This document shows positions 48,446 through 54,602 of a DNA stretch of 54,602 nucleotides, in pieces. The notes under the pieces are model-generated. The model did not search any database. It saw nothing but the letters and a program-made list of their open reading frames with translations, and was not told where the DNA came from. A program made the position numbers and the translations under genes. Source of the stretch: a virus; the IMG/VR virus record IMGVR_UViG_3300006101_000015, positions 1-54,602 of that record, one strand, 5' to 3'. Positions within the stretch are counted from its first letter, which is position 1; the number at the start of each line of letters is the position of its first letter.

Positions 48446-50587
48446 ATGGCATTTCAAGTTAGTCCTGGAGTAAATGTTACTGAAGTTGATTTAACTACGA
48501 TTGTTCCTACAGTTGCTACAACTACTGGTGCTCATGCTGGTATTTTTAACTGGGGACCAGTAAGTTTACCAACTCTTGTCGGTTCTGAAACACAAGTAGT
48601 TTCTCAGTTTGGTTATCCAAACGCAAACAATGCAGAAACTTGGTTCACCGCAGCTAACTTTTTAACATATGGCAACAGCCTTTACATCACTCGTGCTGCT
48701 AATACTTCTGGATCATATGTTTCAAACTCATCAGCAACAACTGCTAACTCATTAGCTGTTGCTCTAAATGCTTATGCTCCTGCAAATGCTGCCGCAAATA
48801 CTGTTAATCCAGCAGTTCTTAACCAAACAAATTATTTCAGCGTTTGGTCAAATACTAATTCAAACGGTTTTATTTCAACTACATTTGATTCGAACATCTA
48901 TTATGCTGCTAAATATCCTGGCCAGTACGGTAGTTCTATCCGTGTTGCAGTTTGCGATAGCCCAAATGCTTATACTTCAAATCTTAATTCAAATGGAACA
49001 ACTGAATTTGCCAATATAACAGTAAGCATCGGAAGCAGCAATCTTGTTATTGCAGCTGCAAATGCTACTGGCGGCGTTGATGCGGGATCGATAACTTTTG
49101 CTAACAGTTTAGTATCTACCCTTACTGCTGGTGATATTTTAGTTATTGGTAACACTTCTATCGGTTATCAAAGAGTACAAGTAAAATCTATTGGCACTGT
49201 TAACTCTACTGCTTCTGCTAATATTACTCTAGTAGCTCCTTATCGTTTACCATCAGACTATGTATCAAATAGCAGCGTAAATACAGTAACTCCAAGATAT
49301 TGGGAATTTTCTACTGTTATTGGTACTGCACCTGGAACGAGCGCATGGCAAACACAATATGGAAATACTTCCGTAGTTGATCAGTTACATGTTGTTGTAG
49401 TCGACCAAAATGGTGTATTTACTGGTACTCCAGGAAAAATTCTTGAAACATTCTCTAATCTTTCTCGTGGTGTTGATAACAACAGTCAAGGTGGTGCTAA
49501 TAATTACTACGCAACTGTTTTAAATCAATCATCAAATTATATTTGGTGGGCAAACGATCGTTCTGGTGCTGTTTCTAATACAACATCAAAATTAATAAAT
49601 TCAACTAACCAAACTCCGTATACCCAACAAATGATTCAAGGTATGGATGGTTATAACGAATCAAACGCACCTTTAGCAACTATTGCTGCTGCTTATAACT
49701 ATTATGCTTCGGCTTCAAATATCGATATTTCTCTTCTTCTTCAAGGTAAACCAATTTCTGGTACAACTACTGTTAATGGCCAAACTGTTAACAACTTCCA
49801 GCTTGCTAACTACCTTACTCAAAATATCGCTGAAGTTCGTAAAGATTGTGTTGTATTCATTACTCCAGATGATGCTGTTGTAAAAGGAAATTCTGGCCAA
49901 GAAGCAACTTCTACAGTTAATTGGAGAAATGCTTTAGTATCTAGTTCTTATGCTGTAATGGATTCTGGTTACAAGTATATGTACGATCGCTATAATGACG
50001 TATACCGTTATGTACCATTAAATGGTGATATCGCTGGTTTATGTGCTCGTACGGACTTTACAAATGATCCATGGTGGTCACCTGCTGGTTATACTCGTGG
50101 TGGTATTAAAAATATCGTTAAGCTACGTTGGAACCCAACTCAAACCGATCGTGATCTTCTATATCCAAACGGAATCAATCCAGTAGTTACATTCCCAGGA
50201 CAAGGAACAATTCTTTACGGTGATAAAACACTTCAAACACAGCCTTCTGCATTTGATCATATCAATGTTCGTCGTCTGTTTATTGTTCTTGAAAAATCTA
50301 TTGCAACTGCTGCAAAATATTTCCTATTCAACTTCAACGATGCATTTACTCAAGCTCAATTTAAAGCTCTTGTAAATCCATACCTAAGACAAGTTCAAGG
50401 TCGTCGTGGTATTACTGATTATCTTGTTGTTTGTGACGGAACTAATAATCCGCCAGTAGTTGTTGATGCAAATCAGTTTGTCGGTGATATTTACATCAAG
50501 CCAAGTCGCTCAATCAACTACATTCAGTTGAACTTCGTAGCGGTTGCGACTGGTGTTCAGTTCTCTGAAGTCGTTGGCCAGTTTTAA
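48446..50587 (+). CDS. 18: Tail sheath protein gp18
   Basis: This 713-aa protein (T4 gp18 659 aa) begins FQVSPGVNVTEVDLTTIVPT and AHAGIFNWGPVSLPTLVGSE, the usual sheath N-terminus. The variable protruding domain is in the Asn/Ser-rich region about 110-330. The conserved C-terminal contraction domain includes DHINVRRLFIVLEKSIATAA, the FNFNDAFTQAQFKALVNPYL segment, QVQGRRGITDYLVVCDGTNN and DIYIKPSRSINYIQLNFVAV. Sheath subunits stack on the gp19 tube and contract at infection. Codon use is a little more G/C-ending than in the fibre genes, as expected for an abundant protein. Confidence 0.95.
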   Translation: MAFQVSPGVNVTEVDLTTIVPTVATTTGAHAGIFNWGPVSLPTLVGSETQVVSQFGYPNANNAETWFTAANFLTYGNSLYITRAANTSGSYVSNSSATTANSLAVALNAYAPANAAANTVNPAVLNQTNYFSVWSNTNSNGFISTTFDSNIYYAAKYPGQYGSSIRVAVCDSPNAYTSNLNSNGTTEFANITVSIGSSNLVIAAANATGGVDAGSITFANSLVSTLTAGDILVIGNTSIGYQRVQVKSIGTVNSTASANITLVAPYRLPSDYVSNSSVNTVTPRYWEFSTVIGTAPGTSAWQTQYGNTSVVDQLHVVVVDQNGVFTGTPGKILETFSNLSRGVDNNSQGGANNYYATVLNQSSNYIWWANDRSGAVSNTTSKLINSTNQTPYTQQMIQGMDGYNESNAPLATIAAAYNYYASASNIDISLLLQGKPISGTTTVNGQTVNNFQLANYLTQNIAEVRKDCVVFITPDDAVVKGNSGQEATSTVNWRNALVSSSYAVMDSGYKYMYDRYNDVYRYVPLNGDIAGLCARTDFTNDPWWSPAGYTRGGIKNIVKLRWNPTQTDRDLLYPNGINPVVTFPGQGTILYGDKTLQTQPSAFDHINVRRLFIVLEKSIATAAKYFLFNFNDAFTQAQFKALVNPYLRQVQGRRGITDYLVVCDGTNNPPVVVDANQFVGDIYIKPSRSINYIQLNFVAVATGVQFSEVVGQF

Positions 50588-50593
50588 TAAATA
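50586..50593 (+). promoter_or_regulatory. Late-promoter-like octamer AATAAATA
   Basis: A 7/8 match to TATAAATA overlaps the gp18 stop and lies 21 bases before gp19, followed by AAGGAGC as ribosome binding site. Confidence 0.55.
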
Positions 50594-50614
50594 GAATAAA
50601 AAGGAGCAATTAAA

Positions 50615-51208
50615 ATGGCTACAGGATTTAATATCAGTACCTTTAAGTCAAGAGGACTTACCCAAGGTGGTGCACGTCCTACTCTCTTCGAGGTATATCT
50701 AACTATTCCAACAGGAGTTGGTGCACAAGCTGGTTCTACTGACAAGTTTAGATTTACTTGCAGCGCAACTTCACTTCCGCCATCTACAATCGGTCAAGTA
50801 ACAACATCTTACTTCGGTCGTCAAATTAAATTTGCTGGCGATCGTACTTTTGGCGATTGGTCAGTAACAGTAGAAAACGATGAAGATTTTCTTGTACGTT
50901 CAATGTTTGAAAAATGGTCAAACTCATTGAATCGTCTTGAAGCTAATATTCGTGATAGTGTTTACAACAGCGAAAATGATTATAAATCTCAGCTTTCTGT
51001 AATTCAGTATAGCAAAGAAGGTCAAGCAATTCGTCAATATGATATCATCGGTGCTTATCCGTCGGCTATCGATGCTATTGGATTAAACTGGACTTCTTCA
51101 AACCAGATTGAAACATTTGGCGTAACATTTACTTACGATTATTGGTTACCAGCCAATGAAATTAACAATGCTTATCTTGCTCAGGCAATAACTCCTATTG
51201 CAACTTAA
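50615..51208 (+). CDS. 19: Tail tube protein gp19
   Basis: This 197-aa protein (T4 gp19 163 aa) reads FNISTFKSRGLTQGGARPTL, FRFTCSATSLPPSTIGQVTT, then FGRQIKFAGDRTFGDWSVTV, ENDEDFLVRSMFEKWSNSLN and a C-terminal IETFGVTFTYDYW strand. This is the classic T4 gp19/Hcp-like tube fold. Hexamers stack to make the inner tail tube. A strong Shine-Dalgarno sequence and frequent codons indicate high expression. It is followed by the only convincing terminator in the window. Confidence 0.95.
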   Translation: MATGFNISTFKSRGLTQGGARPTLFEVYLTIPTGVGAQAGSTDKFRFTCSATSLPPSTIGQVTTSYFGRQIKFAGDRTFGDWSVTVENDEDFLVRSMFEKWSNSLNRLEANIRDSVYNSENDYKSQLSVIQYSKEGQAIRQYDIIGAYPSAIDAIGLNWTSSNQIETFGVTFTYDYWLPANEINNAYLAQAITPIAT

Positions 51209-51221
51209 TATATAGTAGTGA

Positions 51222-51258
51222 AAGCCTCTTGAACATTATATTATTCAGGAAGGGGCTA
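51222..51258 (+). other. Competing upstream hairpin (possible antiterminator)
   Basis: AAGCCTCTTGAA at 51222-51233 can pair with TTCAGGAAGGGGCT at 51244-51257 (bulged, with one G-U pair). The segment AAGGGGCT used here is the same one that forms the left arm of the terminator stem, so the two structures exclude each other. Confidence 0.4.
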
Positions 51259-51282
51259 GTTTAAAATAGCCTCTTCTTTTTT
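51251..51282 (+). terminator. Intrinsic terminator between gp19 and gp20
   Basis: AGGGGCTA and TAGCCTCT form an eight-pair stem with one G-U, an eight-base loop (GTTTAAAA) and a following TCTTTTTT run. It would end transcripts from the gp18 and gp19 promoters and lower the amount of portal relative to tube. The gp20 ribosome binding site (GAAGGAAAG) follows directly. Confidence 0.7.
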
Positions 51283-51295
51283 GAAGGAAAGTTAA

Positions 51296-53038
51296 ATGGA
51301 ATTATTCGGTTTCGAATTTAAACGTAAGGTACCACAAGACACCCAACCATCATTTGTACCATCCACTACAGATGATGGCGCAGTAGTTGTTGCTGCTGGC
51401 GGTTCGTATGGTACTTACGTTGATCTTGATGGTACAGTAAGAACAGAAGCAGAGTTAGTAACAAAATATCGTGAAATGGCATTACAGCCTGAATGTGATG
51501 CAGCCGTTGATGAAATTGTCAACGAAACAATGTCAATTGATGAAAAAGTAATCGTTTCAATTAATCTCGATAATCTTGACATTTCAGATCAAATGAAAAA
51601 AGCAATTAACGATGAATTCGAAAATTGCCTTAATATTTTAGATTTTCAAAAACATGCTTATGAAATTTGTCGTCGTTGGTACGTTGATGGACGTTTGTAC
51701 TATCATGTTATTATCGATGATAAAGACGTAAAAGCTGGTATCAAAGAAATTAGATACATTGATCCTCGTAAAATTCGTAAAATTCGCGAAGTAACAAAAC
51801 GTAAAGTAAGAGGCGGTGCTGACGCCGAAGCTGTTATTCAAAGAACCCAAAACGAATACTTTATTTTTAATGATAAAGGATTCAACTATGGCAATAAAAC
51901 TGTAGGACCATCTACTACTGGTTTAAAAATTGCTAAAGATTCTATCATTCACATTACATCAGGTCTAACTGATACTAATGGTACGATGGTTCTTTCATAT
52001 CTTCATAAAGCAATTAAAGCACTCAATCAACTACGTACATTAGAAGATGCTTTAGTTATCTATCGTCTTGCACGTGCACCTGAACGCCGTGTATGGTATA
52101 TTGATGTCGGTAACCTTCCTAAAATGAAAGCCGAACAATATCTTCGTGATATCATGGTTAAGCATAAAAATCGTTTAATTTATGATGCATCATCTGGTGA
52201 AGTACGTGATGATCGAAAATTTATGACGATGCTCGAAGATTATTGGTTGCCTCGTCGTGAAGGTGGTCGTGGTACGGAAGTTACTACACTTCCAGGAGGT
52301 CAAACACTAGGTCAGATGGATGACGTATTATATTTCCAAAAGAAATTTCTTCAAACACTTAGCGTTCCTGTAAATCGTCTTAACTCAGATGCATTATTTT
52401 CATTAGGTCGTGCGACTGAAGTAACACGTGATGAATTAAAATTTGCTCGTTTTATATCAAGACTTCGTAATAAATTTGCTGTGTTATTTACTAATATGCT
52501 CGAAAAGCAACTAGTATTAAAACAAATTATGTCTATTGAAGATTTCCATAATATTCAACAAGACATTAAATATGACTTTTCTAAAGATAATTACTTTACA
52601 GAACTTAAAGATGCTGAAGTTATCGAAAATCGTATTAATCTTGCTCGTAATGTTCAGGATATGGTTGGTAAATATTATTCACATGAATGGGTTCGTAAAA
52701 ATATTCTTCAGCAAACTGATCCAGATATTGAAGAAGCTGATGAACAAATCGAAGAAGAAGTTAATTCTGGTGATCCACGTTGGATTAATCCTGCAATTAT
52801 GCAGAACCAGCAAATGGAACAACAAGAGCAACAACAACAGCAACAAATGCAGCAAACTAATGTAAAACCATTAGCCAATGATAGTGATACTGATGCTACT
52901 CCAGAAACTGATGAAACAAATAAAAAAGTTAGAGATGCTGAAGCAACCGTAGCTCTATTAGGTAAACAGAAAAATAGAACTATGCAGGATGAAACTAAGT
53001 ATAAGTCTGCAGTGCAGATATTGGCTAAAAATAAATAA
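51296..53038 (+). CDS. 20: Portal vertex protein gp20
   Basis: This 580-aa protein (T4 gp20 524 aa) matches the T4 portal family: TKYREMALQPECDAAVDEIV, then NETMSIDEKVIVSINLDNLD, RRWYVDGRLYYHVIIDD, IRYIDPRKIRKIREVTKR, and RLARAPERRVWYIDVGNLPK with DYWLPRREGGRGTEVTTLPG. These cover wing, stem and crown-side parts. The dodecameric portal is the prohead initiator, packaging channel and neck binding site. The C-terminal 85 residues are unusual: a Gln-rich tract near 500-520 (EQQEQQQQQQMQQ) followed by an Asp/Thr/Glu-rich linker and a basic helix. GAAGGA ribosome binding site just after the terminator. Confidence 0.95.
   Translation: MELFGFEFKRKVPQDTQPSFVPSTTDDGAVVVAAGGSYGTYVDLDGTVRTEAELVTKYREMALQPECDAAVDEIVNETMSIDEKVIVSINLDNLDISDQMKKAINDEFENCLNILDFQKHAYEICRRWYVDGRLYYHVIIDDKDVKAGIKEIRYIDPRKIRKIREVTKRKVRGGADAEAVIQRTQNEYFIFNDKGFNYGNKTVGPSTTGLKIAKDSIIHITSGLTDTNGTMVLSYLHKAIKALNQLRTLEDALVIYRLARAPERRVWYIDVGNLPKMKAEQYLRDIMVKHKNRLIYDASSGEVRDDRKFMTMLEDYWLPRREGGRGTEVTTLPGGQTLGQMDDVLYFQKKFLQTLSVPVNRLNSDALFSLGRATEVTRDELKFARFISRLRNKFAVLFTNMLEKQLVLKQIMSIEDFHNIQQDIKYDFSKDNYFTELKDAEVIENRINLARNVQDMVGKYYSHEWVRKNILQQTDPDIEEADEQIEEEVNSGDPRWINPAIMQNQQMEQQEQQQQQQMQQTNVKPLANDSDTDATPETDETNKKVRDAEATVALLGKQKNRTMQDETKYKSAVQILAKNK
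53030..53037 (+). promoter_or_regulatory. Late-promoter-like octamer AATAAATA
   Basis: A 7/8 match to TATAAATA lies over the gp20 stop, 14 bases before the gp67-like start. The spacing is short and the match partly comes from Lys and Asn codons, so it is less certain than the others. Confidence 0.35.
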
Positions 53039-53051
53039 TTAGAGGTGGAAA

Positions 53052-53267
53052 ATGGATAAATATACAGTACAAGATTTAATTAATTATTCTTATGCGCAAC
53101 AGCCTATCGAATTTGATAATGCATTTCAAGATATTTTAACTGATAAAATTGCAGCTGCTGTGGATAACAAAAAATTTGAATTGTCCCAAACAATGTTTAC
53201 TGGAGAAGATCCAGAATTTGAAGACGATGAATGGGATGATGAAGAAACCGAATCAGAGGAAGAATAA
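53052..53267 (+). CDS. 67: Prohead core protein, gp67-like
   Basis: The 71-aa protein has an N-terminal helix region (DKYTVQDLINYSYAQQPIEF then DILTDKIAAAVDNKKFELS) and a strongly acidic tail (about 51-71: GEDPEFEDDEWDDEETESEE). T4 gp67 (80 aa, highly acidic) is a core component encoded immediately after gp20. The match is to size, acidity and place. In T4 it is degraded to small internal peptides by the gp21 protease. It has an AGAGGTGG ribosome binding site and lies two bases before the next gene. Confidence 0.75.
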   Translation: MDKYTVQDLINYSYAQQPIEFDNAFQDILTDKIAAAVDNKKFELSQTMFTGEDPEFEDDEWDDEETESEEE

Positions 53268-53269
53268 AA

Positions 53270-54565
53270 ATGGCGAAGCCACTTAAAGCTATCATCGGCA
53301 AAGATAAAAGATTAGATGGTGTCAACAAATCTTCTGTTGAGCCTGGAGAAGTTTATGGCGGCAAAGATGCTACCACAAACGAAAATGATCCAGCAACTGT
53401 AGGGTTAGTAAAGAAACATACAGTTCAAAAACATTCTGATCGTGTAGGCAATGGCGAAGATATCTATAATGGTACTAACGTCAAGTATTCAATGAATGAT
53501 GCAGTTATGAAAAATTTCGGTCGCAAGAGAGAAGATGCTGCAAAAGTTTACGAAGCTAAAGAAGCTGAAGAAGCTGTATGTAATCATTCACCAAAAGGTA
53601 AACCATGTCCAGTTCATGGAATGAATGAATGCATGGAAGCAAAACAAATTAAAGAAGCAGCAAAAACTAATGCTGCTCATATTAAAAGAATGAAGAAAAA
53701 AGATATTCGTGTAAATGAGCCTCATTCTAATTTTGATATGGATACACATAAAGTTACTCTTACTGTATCAAAAGATGGCAACTCAGAAAAAATTAAGCAT
53801 ACATTAAAAGCAAAAGATAAACATGCTGCTGTTGCTGCTGCTCAAAGAGAATTTCATAAAAAGGGCTATAAAGTCCATGATGCAGTTCATAAAGGCATTC
53901 TTGGTGAAGAAACTCTTGGCGAAAGACATCTTTCTCCAGCTGAATTAAGCAAGCGTGAAGAAATTGCAAAAGCTATTGCTAAAAATAATCCTGATATGCC
54001 AATGGCTAAAAAAATGGCAATTGCTACAGCACAGGCTAAGAAAAGCGTAAAAGAAGAAACACAGCTTGGCGAAGGTCATTATCACGTTTCTTGGGGTCCA
54101 GGCGTTGAGCATTCTGTAATTGCAATGAATCCAATGCATGCGATTGAAAAAGCAAAAGCTCATATTACTAAGAAAACTCCAAAACTTACTGAACCAAAAT
54201 ATTCTGACACTTTTTCTAAAAAACCAGCAGTGCATAAAATTAAAGAAGCAGTAGAACCATTACTTCAAAGTGCTGATATTGCAAAATATAAAACTGATGA
54301 TACTCAATCTGAAATTGATATGGTCCGCACCGAGCTAAAAGCAATCGCAAGTAAAGTAATGCATATGCTTGCTAATATGCCAGCTGATCATCATATTGAG
54401 CCATGGGTTCAGTCAAAAATTGCAGCTGCAAAAGAAATGATTGGATCTGTTCATGATTATATGGTTTACAGCGAAGAAGAAAATGAACAAGCGGATACAC
54501 CATCAGTAACACCAAACATGTATCCAAATATGGCAAACGATAGTGCAGCAGGGATTAACGTATAA
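53270..54565 (+). CDS. Modular prohead core/internal protein with protease-like cleavage sites
   Basis: This 431-aa basic protein lies where T4 has the core genes 68, 21 and 22. It has T4-prohead-protease-like sites (hydrophobic-x-Glu before a small residue): VYE95|A, IKE129|A, LGE268|G and IKE326|A, with weaker LGE213|E and LGE218|R. They divide it into: an N-terminal region with the VEPGEVYGGKD segment; 96-129 with a Cys/His cluster (C104, H106, C113, H116, C121); 130-213, a small beta-beta-alpha-like unit; 219-262, helical (KREEIAKAIAKNNPDMPMAK); 269-326, another small unit (GHYHVSWGPGVEHSVIAMNP); and a helical end (EPWVQSKIAAAKEMIGSVHD). It shows no Ser protease motif. I infer a scaffold processed into packaged internal peptides. 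Family identity is unknown. Confidence 0.5.
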   Translation: MAKPLKAIIGKDKRLDGVNKSSVEPGEVYGGKDATTNENDPATVGLVKKHTVQKHSDRVGNGEDIYNGTNVKYSMNDAVMKNFGRKREDAAKVYEAKEAEEAVCNHSPKGKPCPVHGMNECMEAKQIKEAAKTNAAHIKRMKKKDIRVNEPHSNFDMDTHKVTLTVSKDGNSEKIKHTLKAKDKHAAVAAAQREFHKKGYKVHDAVHKGILGEETLGERHLSPAELSKREEIAKAIAKNNPDMPMAKKMAIATAQAKKSVKEETQLGEGHYHVSWGPGVEHSVIAMNPMHAIEKAKAHITKKTPKLTEPKYSDTFSKKPAVHKIKEAVEPLLQSADIAKYKTDDTQSEIDMVRTELKAIASKVMHMLANMPADHHIEPWVQSKIAAAKEMIGSVHDYMVYSEEENEQADTPSVTPNMYPNMANDSAAGINV

Positions 54566-54602
54566 TGTCTAATACATACGCAGTAAGCACAAACAACTAT
54601 AC
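54565..54602 (+). CDS. Start of next head gene (partial)
   Basis: The ATG overlaps the preceding stop (TAATG) and the frame stays open to the window end, reading MSNTYAVSTNNY. By T4 gene order this could be another prohead core protein, the gp21 protease or gp22. The visible part is too short to identify. Confidence 0.4.
   Translation, partial: MSNTYAVSTNNY

Noticed and set aside
1-54602. Prophage or integrated element
   Set aside because: No integrase, attachment site, bacterial flanking gene or tRNA is visible. The whole window is virulent-type T4-like late genes.

Overview
The window is a stretch of a T4-like (Straboviridae-type) myovirus genome and contains only virion and DNA-packaging genes. 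No bacterial genes, tRNAs, integrase or replication genes are visible. The order of recognisable T4 homologues (4, 48, 53, hub, 5, needle, PAAR, 25, 6, 7-like, 8-like, then 13-14-15-16-17-18-19-20-67), the small sizes of several of them and the strongly AT-rich composition fit marine T4-like phages of cyanobacteria, SAR11, OM43 and similar hosts. The low GC suggests an AT-rich marine host, but the host cannot be read from this sequence. All assignments come from sequence motifs, protein length and gene order, with no database search.

Layout. Positions 1-3567 form a leftward operon: gp4, an unassigned 200-aa protein, a gp54-like tube initiator, gp26, a 47-codon gp51-like ORF, a holin-like membrane protein, and the N-terminus of a probable tape measure protein. 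It is read from a perfect TATAAATA late promoter at 3595-3602. From 3613 to the end everything is rightward. Positions 3613-9552 encode the tube cap gp48, wedge gp53, hub, gp5 without a lysozyme domain, a separate needle and its PAAR tip. Positions 9552-22743 are a first fibre/adhesin cassette of seven fibre-like genes plus one small acidic ORF. Positions 22769-37961 encode gp25, gp6 and very large wedge or baseplate-periphery proteins. Positions 37963-43983 are a second fibre cassette. Positions 44044-54602 hold neck (13, 14), tail completion (15), terminase (16, 17), sheath (18), tube (19), portal (20) and prohead core (67 and a 431-aa modular core protein). There is no gene-free stretch over 300 bases. 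Most genes abut or overlap by 1, 4 or 8 bases, which suggests translational coupling. Late-promoter-like TATAAATA or NATAAATA octamers lie before most transcription-unit starts.

Points most worth a second look: (1) gp26 ends in an in-frame T-TTT-TTT heptamer, and a -1 slip there joins gp26 to the gp51-like ORF without any stop, as in lambda G/GT-type tail-assembly chaperones. (2) The 431-aa prohead-core protein is a string of small basic modules separated by T4-protease-like cleavage motifs, one module carrying a Cys/His cluster. (3) The gp19-gp20 intergenic region has three mutually pairing segments that can form either a terminator or a competing hairpin. (4) The two fibre cassettes share repeats and interchangeable modules, including two polyglycine-rich adhesins and a tandem family of three paralogues with an identical C-terminal octapeptide.
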